A DNA stretch of 64,000 bases from an uncultured Winogradskyella sp. (GCF_947498345.1 NZ_CANMJY010000002.1:332552-396551); one strand, 5' to 3'; positions 45,642-55,011 are shown, counted from the first letter of the stretch. Numbers and translations: made by a program. The notes: generated by a model not told the origin, from the letters alone.

Positions 45642-46961
45642 ATGCACTTAAAAAGACTAATAGCAATAACCGTAATTACGGTTTGTTTTTTGGCATGTAA
45701 AGACGATAATTCAACTGAAGAAGCTTACAAAAAAGAAATTACTGAAACCGTTGAAAAAGAAAAAATTCTAGAATTTGGTTTTGATCTTGATCAATATGAA
45801 TTTAAAAGAGACACTATAAAAAAAGGGGATACTTTTGGTATTATTCTAGAACGTAATAATATTGGGTACCCTAAGATCTATCAAATTGCAGAAAGAGCAA
45901 AAGATACTTTTGATATTGCTACAAAACTTCAAGTAGGTAAGCCTTACACACTTCTTTTTGCCAAAGAGGATGCAAATGATAGTATTCAAAAGCCTACTAC
46001 ATTTATATACCAACAGAACCTAGAAGATTATGTGGTAATTGATTTCAAAGATTCTATTCAGGCCTACACCAAAACAAAACCGATTACCTATGTTGAAAAA
46101 ACAGCTACTGGTATTATTGAAAACAATATCTCCGAAACTTTAGAGAATAAAGGTTTAAGTCAGGTGTTAGCTTATAAAATGGCTGATGATATTTATGCAT
46201 GGACTATAGACTTTAGAAGACTACAACCTGGTGATAGATTTAAAGTAATTTATACAGACAAATATATAGACGATAGTATTTATGCAGGTGTACATAATGT
46301 AAAAGCAGCTTACTTTGAGCATAATGGGGACTCATTATATGCTTTTGAGTTTAAAACAGATTCTATTAAAAACATAGTAGACTATTTTAGTGAAGACGCA
46401 AAAAATTTACGACGCGCATTTTTAAAAATGCCTGTAAAGTTTGGACGCTTGTCTTCTCGTTACAACCTTAAGCGACGCATAGCTTATTATGGTTATAAAG
46501 TGCGACCACACAAAGGGACAGATTTTGCTGCACCTATAGGTACTCCAATTATGGCTACAGCAAATGGAACAGTAATTGAATCTACCAGACGAGGAGGAAA
46601 TGGTAAATATGTAAAGATTAGACATAATGATACCTATACTACTCAGTATTTACATATGAAGGCACAAAATGTAAAAAAAGGACAATTTGTAAAACAGGGG
46701 GATATTATTGGTTGGGTTGGTATGACTGGTAATTCTGGAGGTCCACATGTGTGTTATCGTTTTTGGAAAAACGGAAAACAAGTAGACCCTTTTAAGCAAA
46801 AACTACCAGAAGCTAAGCCCATTTCAGATAGTCTTAAAGCTCAATACTTAGAATATATAAAACCTATAAGACAGCAATTAGACAATATCTTTTTCTTAGA
46901 AACGGATCACATAGAACCAGAAAATACAATAACTGAAGACCCAATTACCGACATACAATAA
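45642..46961 (+). CDS. M23-family peptidoglycan metallopeptidase (lipoprotein)
   Basis: 439 residues. Lipoprotein signal with lipobox V-C-F-L-A-C at about residue 19. Residues about 50-115 resemble a LysM/OapA-type glycan-binding module (IKKGDTFGIILERNNIGYPK). The M23 domain (about 275-385) has H-K-G-T-D-F with zinc ligands His290 and Asp294. The second motif reads G-P-H-V-C-Y: His369 is kept, but the usual third zinc-binding His of H-x-H is Cys371. This form recurs in Bacteroidota as far as I recall and may still bind zinc. It would cut peptidoglycan cross-bridges in the periplasm. Its stop overlaps the pgi start (TAATG). Confidence 0.9.
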   Translation: MHLKRLIAITVITVCFLACKDDNSTEEAYKKEITETVEKEKILEFGFDLDQYEFKRDTIKKGDTFGIILERNNIGYPKIYQIAERAKDTFDIATKLQVGKPYTLLFAKEDANDSIQKPTTFIYQQNLEDYVVIDFKDSIQAYTKTKPITYVEKTATGIIENNISETLENKGLSQVLAYKMADDIYAWTIDFRRLQPGDRFKVIYTDKYIDDSIYAGVHNVKAAYFEHNGDSLYAFEFKTDSIKNIVDYFSEDAKNLRRAFLKMPVKFGRLSSRYNLKRRIAYYGYKVRPHKGTDFAAPIGTPIMATANGTVIESTRRGGNGKYVKIRHNDTYTTQYLHMKAQNVKKGQFVKQGDIIGWVGMTGNSGGPHVCYRFWKNGKQVDPFKQKLPEAKPISDSLKAQYLEYIKPIRQQLDNIFFLETDHIEPENTITEDPITDIQ

Positions 46962-48607
46962 TGGCATTAAAATCTACAAACCCTTCTCAAACTAAATCTT
47001 GGGAGCAATTACGATCACATTTTGAGACTATAAAGTCTAAGCATCTAAAAACATTGTTTAGCTCTAACATAAATAGAGCAAATGATTTGACCATTAAATG
47101 GCAAGACTTTTATGTAGATTTCTCTAAAAATAGAGTTACAACCGAAACCTTGGATTTATTAATTCAACTTGCTAATGAAGTAGATTTAAAAGATGCTATT
47201 TCAAAATATTTTAAAGGAGATATCATTAATGCTACTGAAGGAAGAGCAGTTTTACATACGGCACTTAGAACCTCAAAAGATGAAACCATTTTTGTGGATG
47301 GGGAAAATGTGATTCCTAAGGTATATGAGGTTAAAGAAAAAATAAAAACATTTACCAAAGCAGTTGTCAGTGGTGAGTATAAAGGCTTTACAGGTAAAGC
47401 TATTACTGATGTTGTAAATATTGGTATTGGTGGTTCTGATCTAGGACCAGCAATGGTTGTAGATTCGCTTCAATATTACAAAAACCACCTTAACACACAT
47501 TTTGTTAGCAATGTAGATGGTGACCATCATAGAGAGGTGATTAAAAACTTAAACCCGGAAACAACACTTTTCGTTGTAGTTTCCAAAACCTTTACTACGC
47601 AAGAAACCTTATCTAATGCAAATTCTATTAGAGACTGGTTCATAGAAAGTTTACCAAAAGAGGCCATTTCAAAACATTTTGTTGCGGTATCTACAAATAT
47701 AGAAAGCGTAAAAACCTTTGGTATTGATGAAGCCAATATTTTTCCAATGAAGGATTGGGTAGGCGGTCGTTTTTCATTGTGGAGTGCAGTAGGTTTATCT
47801 ATTAGCCTTGCCTTAGGTTACGAAAACTTTGAAAACTTACTAGAGGGTGCCCATAAAATGGATGAACATTTTAAAACTACAGACTTTAAAGATAATATTC
47901 CTGTGGTATCTGCATTACTTACTGTTTGGTATAATAATTTTTTCAAAGCCGAAAGTGAAGCCATAATTCCATATACACAATATTTAAACCAATTTGCTAC
48001 ATACTTGCAACAAGGTATTATGGAAAGTAATGGAAAAAGTGTCGATAGAGCGGGTAATACAATTAATTATCAAACAGGGACTTTAATTTGGGGAGAGCCA
48101 GGAACCAACTCGCAACATGCTTTTTTTCAGCTCATCCATCAAGGTACAAAATTGATTCCAACAGATTTTATTGGTTTTGTAGAATCACTTCATGGTAATA
48201 TGGAGCATCACGATAAGTTAATGTCTAATTATTTTGCGCAAACAGAAGCTTTGATGAATGGTAAAACTGAAGCGGAAGTTTTATCCGAGTTAAAAGACCA
48301 ATCTCTTTCAAAAGCCGAAATAGAAAAATTATTACCTTTTAAAATATTTGAAGGTAATAAACCAACAACTTCAATCTTAATTCAAAAATTAACACCCGAA
48401 AGCTTAGGAAAGCTTATTGCTATGTACGAACATAAAATCTTTGTACAAGGTATCATTTGGAATATCTATAGTTATGATCAATTTGGTGTAGAATTAGGTA
48501 AACAATTAGCGAAATCTATACTAAAAGAACTTAATTCTTCTGAAAACTCTTCTCAACACGATAGTTCTACTCAAAACTTAGTAGCTTTTTATAGAAAAAA
48601 TCGTTAA
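46961..48607 (+). CDS. pgi: Glucose-6-phosphate isomerase
   Basis: 548 residues, typical length. Signatures present: V-N-I-G-I-G-G-S-D-L-G-P near 147-158, the substrate loop S-K-T-F-T-T-Q-E-T near 207-215, G-G-R-F-S-L-W-S-A-V-G near 266-276, catalytic Glu in the G-T-N-S-Q-H-A-F-F region, and a C-terminal S-Y-D-Q-F-G-V-E-L-G-K near 507. It interconverts glucose-6-P and fructose-6-P, feeding glycolysis and the GlmS substrate. It is translationally coupled to the M23 peptidase gene by a one-base stop/start overlap, a stable but metabolically unexplained pairing. Confidence 0.98.
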   Translation: MALKSTNPSQTKSWEQLRSHFETIKSKHLKTLFSSNINRANDLTIKWQDFYVDFSKNRVTTETLDLLIQLANEVDLKDAISKYFKGDIINATEGRAVLHTALRTSKDETIFVDGENVIPKVYEVKEKIKTFTKAVVSGEYKGFTGKAITDVVNIGIGGSDLGPAMVVDSLQYYKNHLNTHFVSNVDGDHHREVIKNLNPETTLFVVVSKTFTTQETLSNANSIRDWFIESLPKEAISKHFVAVSTNIESVKTFGIDEANIFPMKDWVGGRFSLWSAVGLSISLALGYENFENLLEGAHKMDEHFKTTDFKDNIPVVSALLTVWYNNFFKAESEAIIPYTQYLNQFATYLQQGIMESNGKSVDRAGNTINYQTGTLIWGEPGTNSQHAFFQLIHQGTKLIPTDFIGFVESLHGNMEHHDKLMSNYFAQTEALMNGKTEAEVLSELKDQSLSKAEIEKLLPFKIFEGNKPTTSILIQKLTPESLGKLIAMYEHKIFVQGIIWNIYSYDQFGVELGKQLAKSILKELNSSENSSQHDSSTQNLVAFYRKNR

Positions 48608-48637
48608 AATTTGTTAAAAAGTTTCTGAAAAATTAAT

Positions 48638-48649
48638 TATGCATGCATA
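48638..48649. promoter_or_regulatory. 12-bp palindrome TATGCATGCATA upstream of TonB receptor gene (copy 2)
   Basis: Identical to the 12-mer at 13833-13844. Here it lies 122 bp before the receptor start and about 79 bp before the -7 element. Flanked upstream by AAAAATTAAT. Shared only by the two TonB receptor genes in this window. Confidence 0.5.
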
Positions 48650-48727
48650 AAAATTGTTAAATGTATAATTAACTTAGTGGTGTTAAAATTTTTAACATTT
48701 AGGTAATATTATAACCATAGTTAGTTG

Positions 48728-48735
48728 TAATTTTG
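48728..48735 (+). promoter_or_regulatory. -7 promoter element of the second TonB receptor gene
   Basis: TAATTTTG fits TAnnTTTG exactly and lies 35 bp before the ATG. The -33 region has no clean TTG, as might be expected for an activator-dependent promoter. Confidence 0.5.
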
Positions 48736-48770
48736 CGGAGAATATTGAAACCAATTAACTTAAATTTTAT

Positions 48771-51365
48771 ATGAAAAAATTTAACCAATTTTTATTTGCA
48801 ACTGTAATGATGCTCTTCACTACAGTAGCGTTTGCTCAAAGCACTATTAAAGGTAAAGTAATAGATGCAGAGATGAACTCACCTCTTCCTGGGGCTAATG
48901 TGCTCGAAAAAGGAACAACAAATGGTGTAACAACAGACTTTGAGGGTACTTTTACTTTAACGACCCAATCAGATTCTGGTGAGATCGTAATCTCTTATGT
49001 AGGATACGAATCTAAAACTATTCAGTTTAATGGAGATGCAGATTTAGGAACAATAGCACTTAACTCAGACAATAGTTTAGATGAGGTTGTTATTATAGGT
49101 TCTGGAGTTATTGATTTAGCAGAAGGCCGAAAGACTCCAGTTGCTGTAGCTACAGTTAAAAAAGCAGAGATTCAAGCAAAAGGTGTGGGTAACGTTGAAG
49201 TTACTGAGATACTAAAAAGTACACCATCTGTCTTCGTTTCTCCTGGTGGTGGTGGTTTTGGTGACAGTGCATTATTTGTAAGAGGTTTTGATGATACCAA
49301 TACAGCAGTACTATTAAATGGTCAACCAATAAACTCTCAAGAAGATGGTCGTATATTCTGGTCTAATTGGCAAGGTGTTGCAGATGTTGCAAACGCAATT
49401 CAGGTTCAACGTGGGTTAGGCGCTTCAAAATTAGCGATCTCATCTGTTGGTGGTACTGTAAATATTGTAACCAAAGCAGCAGATAAGCAAAGAGGAGGCT
49501 CTGTGCGTTTTTTAGCAGGTAACGATAGCTATTTTAAAACTACAGCAGAGTATAATACAGGTGTAAATGATAAAGGCTGGGCATTTTCATTTTTAATAGA
49601 CCATTGGCAAGCGCACAGAAGCTGGGCTGAAGGAACATTTGGTGAAGGTCAAAACTATTTTTTCTCTGTGGGTTACAAGCCAAATGAAAGACACAATTTC
49701 AATTTCTTGTTAACTGGTGCGCCTCAGGCTCACGGTCAGCGCTGGTCTCAGAGTAGACAAAGAATTAAAGATGACCCTAAGTTTAACCAACATTGGGGTT
49801 ATACTAGTAGTGAAGAAAACGGACGTTACACTTCTGAGATAGATTCTGAACGTCGTAATTTTTATCACAAGCCTGTTATGAATCTTAACTGGGATTGGAC
49901 TATCAATGATAAGTCTAGTTTATCTACTGTATTATATGCCTCATGGGGACGTGGTGGAGGAACTGGTCCTCGAGGTGAAGGCCGAATCAGAACAGCCGAT
50001 GGTCAAATAGATTATTTTGCTATTGAACAAGCTAATGAGGCAATAGGTGTTTCGATGGGTGGTGATGATGGACCTGGTTACATTAGAAGAGCGTCTATGA
50101 ATAATCATGCTTGGTACGGCATTGTATCTAATTTTAACCATGAGTTTACTGAAAACTTATCATTTAATGTAGGTACTGATTTAAGATACTATAAAGGTGA
50201 TCACTTTAGACAAATTGTTGATCTATATGGCTTAGAAGGCTGGGAAGAAGATGGTGTTGTTTATACTGAAACATACGATGCTGACCCATGGGCTGCCTTA
50301 TTTGATTTTGCTGATGAAGATGATAGAATTGATTATGATTACTCGGAGACAATTACCTACCAAGGCTTATTTACTCAACTAGAATATTCTAAAGATAAAT
50401 TTTCTACGTTTATTCAAGCTGCAGTATCTAATCAAACCTATGTAAGAGAAGGAAGACATATTTCTTATTCAGATGATAACCTTGGAGATTCTGACGATTT
50501 AAATAAAGTTGGTTATAACATAAAAGGTGGTGTAAGCTATGCGATAAATGATGCTAACAAATTCTTTATTAACGCAGGTTATTATTCTAGACAACCATTT
50601 TTAGATAATGTATTTGAAAACATAAGAAGAGAAAATACATTAGTAAGCCCTGAAGTTGACAATGAAGATATTACAGGTGTTGAAATAGGTTACGAATTTA
50701 AAATATGTGATAACTTTACTGCTGTTGCCAACTTCTATCATACACAATGGGAGAATAGAGTTGATGTAGCTGGTGGTGGTACTATTGATAATGGTACTCC
50801 TGGTGACCCGAGTGATGATATAGAGGTGAGTTTCTTTGAAAGAGGGATTAATCAAAAGCATATAGGTGCCGAGCTAGATTTTATATATCGCCCAACAAGT
50901 TGGTTAAGACTAAACGGATTCTTATCTGCTGGTAGCTGGAAGTTTGAAGGAGCTAGTACTTCTGATACATTTAATGAGGATACAGGCGAGTTAATAAGTT
51001 CTAGTGAGGCTGAAGATAGAGATGGTGTGCGAGTACCTGGTATAGCACAAACTACTGCTGGATTCTCCGCTAATGCTAAAATTACAAGTTCATTATCGAT
51101 TGATGGTAATATCAATTATTTTGGTAACAACTACGAGCATGATCGTACAGCTATACAAACACGAAACGTTGGTAAAGTAGCAGCATATAGCTTAACAGAC
51201 TTTGGTCTTACTTACACATACAACTTTGGTAATAATGATTCTCTTGTCTTAAGAGGTAATGTTTTTAATGCCTTTGATAATATAGTGGTAAGTAACTCAG
51301 ATCGTTTTGGGTTCTTTAATACCGATGGTAGAACTTATAATGTAAGTTTAATTTACAAATTCTAA
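48771..51365 (+). CDS. TonB-dependent outer-membrane receptor, stand-alone
   Basis: 864 residues. Signal peptide ends V-A-F-A-Q at about 23. Carboxypeptidase-regulatory-like domain at about 24-105 (STIKGKVIDAEMNSPLPGAN). Plug at about 125-245 with L-F-V-R-G-F-D-D-T-N and A-S-K-L-A-I-S-S-V-G-G-T-V-N-I. Barrel to the C-terminal Phe (YNVSLIYKF), a proper outer-membrane ending. The repeated G-G-G in the plug and the acidic extracellular loops do not identify a ligand. No SusD or partner gene adjoins it; a bidirectional terminator follows. It carries the same upstream palindrome as the receptor gene at 10930-13755. Confidence 0.93.
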   Translation: MKKFNQFLFATVMMLFTTVAFAQSTIKGKVIDAEMNSPLPGANVLEKGTTNGVTTDFEGTFTLTTQSDSGEIVISYVGYESKTIQFNGDADLGTIALNSDNSLDEVVIIGSGVIDLAEGRKTPVAVATVKKAEIQAKGVGNVEVTEILKSTPSVFVSPGGGGFGDSALFVRGFDDTNTAVLLNGQPINSQEDGRIFWSNWQGVADVANAIQVQRGLGASKLAISSVGGTVNIVTKAADKQRGGSVRFLAGNDSYFKTTAEYNTGVNDKGWAFSFLIDHWQAHRSWAEGTFGEGQNYFFSVGYKPNERHNFNFLLTGAPQAHGQRWSQSRQRIKDDPKFNQHWGYTSSEENGRYTSEIDSERRNFYHKPVMNLNWDWTINDKSSLSTVLYASWGRGGGTGPRGEGRIRTADGQIDYFAIEQANEAIGVSMGGDDGPGYIRRASMNNHAWYGIVSNFNHEFTENLSFNVGTDLRYYKGDHFRQIVDLYGLEGWEEDGVVYTETYDADPWAALFDFADEDDRIDYDYSETITYQGLFTQLEYSKDKFSTFIQAAVSNQTYVREGRHISYSDDNLGDSDDLNKVGYNIKGGVSYAINDANKFFINAGYYSRQPFLDNVFENIRRENTLVSPEVDNEDITGVEIGYEFKICDNFTAVANFYHTQWENRVDVAGGGTIDNGTPGDPSDDIEVSFFERGINQKHIGAELDFIYRPTSWLRLNGFLSAGSWKFEGASTSDTFNEDTGELISSSEAEDRDGVRVPGIAQTTAGFSANAKITSSLSIDGNINYFGNNYEHDRTAIQTRNVGKVAAYSLTDFGLTYTYNFGNNDSLVLRGNVFNAFDNIVVSNSDRFGFFNTDGRTYNVSLIYKF

Positions 51366-51389
51366 TATAGTAGCTTTAAGTTATATAAT

Positions 51390-51419
51390 AAAAAAAGCAG
51401 CCAATTGGCTGCTTTTTTT
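51390..51419. terminator. Bidirectional terminator between TonB receptor gene and gldD
   Basis: A fully palindromic 30-mer: seven A, GCAGCCAATTGGCTGC, seven T. It serves the plus-strand receptor gene and the minus-strand gldD equally. Confidence 0.92.
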
Positions 51420-51439
51420 ATTACTCAATCCAAGAACCG

Positions 51440-52009
51440 TTAATCTTTCCAACGTATAGATTCCATAATCTGCTTAATATCTTTCTTTAAATATTCTGAG
51501 GCTGGATAAATAGAATCATAATTGGGCTTTGCATAAAAATACAAAGACCCACTTAGAAAGTGGTTAATACTATCTGTAACATAAAATTGCGATTGCGAAG
51601 CTGCATCACCACCAATTTCATAAAGCATACCGTAAACCTTATGCTCACTATTCTGAAACTCGTTTTGCGAAATTTCATCAGCTTTAATTGTGTGCTTTTG
51701 CGTTAGGTTTTGAGCATCGCGTAGCAAGCTGTCTAAATTATCACTATTTACCGCTTTGTATGTAAGGTAAATTGTGGCTTTTAAACTGGTATACTTTACA
51801 TCAATACCCTTAGATTTGCCCGATGTTTTTACTTTAGATATCGGCTCCGCAAGTTTGTTCTTGTCAAAACTAAAAGGAAGAGGTATGATAGCTTTTTTAT
51901 ATACAGCGGCAGGATATTCTAACCTTAAATACCCTTTTGGTTTTGGTAAGGCGTCATCACCACAGCCCAACATAAAAAAACTTAAAAGAGGAATAACTAT
52001 ACGTTTCAT
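51440..52009 (-). CDS. gldD: Gliding motility lipoprotein GldD
   Basis: 189 residues. Lipobox M-L-G-C at residue 16 after MKRIVIPLLSFF. The mature start P-K-P-K-G-Y-L-R-L-E-Y-P is the GldD hallmark. It is one of the lipoproteins required for gliding and T9SS function in Flavobacterium johnsoniae; its exact role is not settled. It overlaps the end of gldE by 4 bp and is cotranscribed with it, the arrangement in gliding flavobacteria. Its presence fits with the T9SS-sorted protein at 24984-28919. Confidence 0.93.
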   Translation of the reverse strand: MKRIVIPLLSFFMLGCGDDALPKPKGYLRLEYPAAVYKKAIIPLPFSFDKNKLAEPISKVKTSGKSKGIDVKYTSLKATIYLTYKAVNSDNLDSLLRDAQNLTQKHTIKADEISQNEFQNSEHKVYGMLYEIGGDAASQSQFYVTDSINHFLSGSLYFYAKPNYDSIYPASEYLKKDIKQIMESIRWKD

Positions 52010-53325
52010 AAATTAGGCTTAAGTAAAGTTAGTTTAATTTGCTTTATACGCTTTCGCTCTAAAGCTTCTATAGTAAAAACGTAATTTTTAAAATTTATTT
52101 TACTACCTATTCTTGGAAAACCGCCAGAGATTTCCAATACAAAGCCAGCTAAAGTTTCAGCTTCTCCTTTACGGTTTTCAAAATCTTCTACATCATCTTC
52201 TATACCAACGATTTTATACACGTCCTTTAAAGGTGTTTTACCTTCAAAACTGTAATTGTTATTATCTAACTTGGTATAGATTAAATCGTCATCATCGTAT
52301 TCATCGCTAATATCACCAACAATCTCCTCTATAATATCTTCTAAAGAAACCAAACCAGAAGTGCCACCATATTCATCGACTACAACGGCTAGATGCACTT
52401 TTTTTGCCTGAAAATCAACCATTAAATCATCTAACTTTTTGTTCTCAGGAACAAAGAAAGGGTCTCGTAATAAGTTAGTCCAGTTAAATTTTTTCTTGTT
52501 TAAGTGTGGCAAAAGATCCTTTACATAGAGAATACCTTTTATGGTGTCAATACTTTCCTCATATACTGGAATTCTAGAGTAACCATTATCAATAATATCC
52601 TCTATAATAGTTTCAAATGGAGTATCAATACTTAAGGCAAATAAATCCATTCTTGGCCGCATTACTTGCTTAGTGTCTGTGTTTCCAAACGAAACAATAC
52701 CCTGCAGTAGCTTTTGCTCTTCTTGTGTCGTATCTTGGTTATTGGTGAGTTCTAAAGCTTGAGACAATTGATCTACACTAAGGTTAGACTGTTGTTTGCC
52801 AAACTTATCCTGAATTTTAAGCGTTACATAATGCATTGGCAGACTGATGGGCGAAAATACTACATCTAAAAATCTTAAAGGCTTAGCCATAAAAGATGAA
52901 AACTTCACACTATTTCTGCTTGCGTAAATCTTTGGAATAATTTCACCAAATAATAAGATTAAAAACGTCGCAGAAACCACTTCCAGTATAAATCTAAGAA
53001 TAGTACTCGTAATATCTTTAAAAAGTGTTTCGCCGATATAAGCAAATAACAATACAATAGCTATGTTTATAAAGTTATTGGCAACTAAAATGGTGGCAAG
53101 TAATTTTTTAGGGCGCTCTAACAATGTAGCGATAACCTGCATAGCAAAAGATTTGTTTTCTAAACCTTTATCTATGTTAGATTTAGTTAACGAAAATAGC
53201 GCTACTTCAGCTCCTGAAATTAGTGCAGAACAAACTAGAAGCAAAAAAAGTAATACAACACTTGTAATGAAAGATGTATTGGTAACTAATAAATTTGAAA
53301 TTAAAACCGTGGGTTCTGGGTCCAA
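52006..53325 (-). CDS. gldE: Gliding motility-associated protein GldE (CNNM/CBS/CorC family)
   Basis: 439 residues. An N-terminal DUF21/CNNM membrane domain of about four helices (25-200), a CBS-domain pair at about 215-340 (RPRMDLFALS, then S-R-I-P-V-Y-E-E-S), and a C-terminal CorC/HlyC transporter-associated domain (about 355-435, ETLAGFVLEISGGFPRIGSK). The ligand E-E-I-V-G-D-I-x-D-E-Y-D near 330 is conserved in the family. In F. johnsoniae, extra GldE partly suppresses gldB mutants. Its partner GldD follows; ssb lies 22 bp upstream. Confidence 0.93.
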   Translation of the reverse strand: MDPEPTVLISNLLVTNTSFITSVVLLFLLLVCSALISGAEVALFSLTKSNIDKGLENKSFAMQVIATLLERPKKLLATILVANNFINIAIVLLFAYIGETLFKDITSTILRFILEVVSATFLILLFGEIIPKIYASRNSVKFSSFMAKPLRFLDVVFSPISLPMHYVTLKIQDKFGKQQSNLSVDQLSQALELTNNQDTTQEEQKLLQGIVSFGNTDTKQVMRPRMDLFALSIDTPFETIIEDIIDNGYSRIPVYEESIDTIKGILYVKDLLPHLNKKKFNWTNLLRDPFFVPENKKLDDLMVDFQAKKVHLAVVVDEYGGTSGLVSLEDIIEEIVGDISDEYDDDDLIYTKLDNNNYSFEGKTPLKDVYKIVGIEDDVEDFENRKGEAETLAGFVLEISGGFPRIGSKINFKNYVFTIEALERKRIKQIKLTLLKPNL

Positions 53326-53347
53326 GATAAAATTAGATTAATTGAGT

Positions 53348-53794
53348 TTAAAATGGTAAATCATCATCACCGTCGGGCACTACACTATTTTGATTTTGTT
53401 GTTGCTGAGGTTGTGATGGTTGTACAGGGTTAGGCCGTTGACCTTGCTGTTGCTCGTTCTTATTGGTTAAGAATGTAAAATCTGTGCATTGTATCTCGGT
53501 AGAATAGCGCTCCATTCCTTTATCATCCGTCCATTTTCTGGTTTTAATACGACCTTCTATATAGACTTTATCACCTTTACTAAGATATTTTTCGCAAATT
53601 TCAGCCGCTTTATTTCTTACCACAATATTGTGCCACTCTGTATTAGAAACACGTTCATTAGTTTGTTTGTTGGTATAAGTTTCATTGGTTGCCAAAGGGA
53701 AACGACCGACACAATTTTTGTCATCGAAATAATGCATTTTTACTTCATCTCCCAAATGCCCAATTAGCATTACTTTGTTTAACGTTCCTGACAT
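53348..53794 (-). CDS. ssb: Single-stranded DNA-binding protein
   Basis: 148 residues. OB fold at about 1-105 (MSGTLNKVMLIGHLGDEVKM, then E-W-H-N-I-V). A Gln/Pro-rich linker follows, and the tail D-G-D-D-D-L-P-F is the acidic hook used to recruit repair and replication partners. It coats single-stranded DNA during replication and repair. It lies between mutY and gldE on one strand; 22 bp separate it from gldE. A TAACTTTG element on the minus strand 20 bp before the start suggests its own promoter. Confidence 0.95.
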   Translation of the reverse strand: MSGTLNKVMLIGHLGDEVKMHYFDDKNCVGRFPLATNETYTNKQTNERVSNTEWHNIVVRNKAAEICEKYLSKGDKVYIEGRIKTRKWTDDKGMERYSTEIQCTDFTFLTNKNEQQQGQRPNPVQPSQPQQQQNQNSVVPDGDDDLPF

Positions 53795-53814
53795 AATAAT
53801 TTTGTTTTAGCCTG

Positions 53815-53822
53815 CAAAGTTA
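53815..53822 (-). promoter_or_regulatory. -7 promoter element of ssb
   Basis: On the minus strand this reads TAACTTTG (TAnnTTTG), about 20 bp before the ssb ATG and downstream of mutY. No clear -33. Confidence 0.45.
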
Positions 53823-53866
53823 CAGTTTTAGATAGTAACCTTAAAATTAATAAAAAAATGTGATTT

Positions 53867-54916
53867 CTATATACTGTTAAAATTGAATTGCTTTATAAAA
53901 TCACTAATTAAAACAGGAGTAGGATATGCAACCAAGCTTTCAACAGAGATACGCTGTTTTGGCAACTTATCAACTTCAATAATCCAGAATTTGGTGTACA
54001 GATGTTGGTGCGAAAGCTTATGAACTTTATCCATTTCGTTGTAAAGCGAATATTCAAATTTAAGATTACTTAATGCTGTGCTTTTTAGATCTAATAGTTG
54101 AAACTCATCAGCACTTAAGCTTTTTTCAGATTCAATTAATGGAAATTGATATAAGTTTTGCCATATTCCTTTACCTATACGTTTTTCTAAGAGGGTGTTT
54201 TTGTTTTGATCAATACAAACTAAAAAATTGAAATACTTAGTGGTAACTTTAGTTTTTTTCAACTTTACAGGTAGCACGTTTACTAAATTCTTTTGCAACG
54301 CAACACAACTATCTTTTAATGGGCATACTGAGCAATCAGGACTTCTGGGTTTACATTGTTTAGCACCAAACTCCATAATAGCTTGGTTAAATGTCGCAGG
54401 GTCTTTTTTGTCAATTGAAGATGTAGCCAAAGCTTTAAAAGCTTTAATCCCTACAGTTGAGTTAATAGGAGTGTCAATACCATAAAAACGCGATAATACC
54501 CTATAAACATTACCATCTACTACTGCAGTAACTTCATTAAAAGCTATAGAAGCTATGGCACTAGCTGTGTAATCGCCTACCCCTTTAAGCTTTAATAAAT
54601 CTTTGTAATTATCTGGAAATTCTCCATCTAACTCAAAAGCAATATGTTTTGCTGTGGTATGAAGGTTTCTGGCTCTGGAGTAATACCCTAAACCTTGCCA
54701 TAGTTTTAAAATGTCTTGTTCAGAAGCATTTGCCAGATCAAAAACTGTAGGATACCGCTCAACAAAAGCTTCATAATAAGGTAAGCCTTGTTTAACCTGA
54801 GTTTGCTGTAAAATTATTTCTGAAAGCCAAATATAGTATGGATTTTTTGTCTTTCTCCAAGGTAATTCTCGCTTATTAATTGAATACCAATAAGTTAGTT
54901 TGTTTTTAAAATCCAT
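53867..54916 (-). CDS. mutY: A/G-specific adenine glycosylase
   Basis: 349 residues, typical length. Catalytic Glu in S-E-I-I-L-Q-Q-T-Q-V near 33-42; helix-hairpin-helix L-K-G-V-G-D-Y-T-A-S-A-I near 108-119, followed by the Asp of V-V-D-G-N-V-Y-R; and a [4Fe-4S] cluster motif C-x6-C-x2-C-x5-C (CKPRSPDCSVCPLKDSC) near 192-208. The C-terminal NUDIX-like domain (about 230-345) recognises 8-oxoG. It removes A mispaired with 8-oxoguanine. First gene of the mutY-ssb-gldE-gldD series, divergent from the HU gene. Confidence 0.97.
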   Translation of the reverse strand: MDFKNKLTYWYSINKRELPWRKTKNPYYIWLSEIILQQTQVKQGLPYYEAFVERYPTVFDLANASEQDILKLWQGLGYYSRARNLHTTAKHIAFELDGEFPDNYKDLLKLKGVGDYTASAIASIAFNEVTAVVDGNVYRVLSRFYGIDTPINSTVGIKAFKALATSSIDKKDPATFNQAIMEFGAKQCKPRSPDCSVCPLKDSCVALQKNLVNVLPVKLKKTKVTTKYFNFLVCIDQNKNTLLEKRIGKGIWQNLYQFPLIESEKSLSADEFQLLDLKSTALSNLKFEYSLYNEMDKVHKLSHQHLYTKFWIIEVDKLPKQRISVESLVAYPTPVLISDFIKQFNFNSI

Positions 54917-54979
54917 TTAACTTTTAAATAATTAAAGCAAAATTAAATCTTTATTACGTTAAATTTTAATTAATTACGC

Positions 54980-55011
54980 TTGAAATATTGAAATTAAATT
55001 ACATATATTTG
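54980..55011 (+). promoter_or_regulatory. Promoter of the HU gene
   Basis: TTG at 54980-54982 and TATATTTG at 55004-55011 lie 21 bp apart, a close match to the Bacteroidota promoter consensus. It places the transcript start near 55018 and so excludes an upstream in-frame ATG at 54988 as the start codon. Confidence 0.75.
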
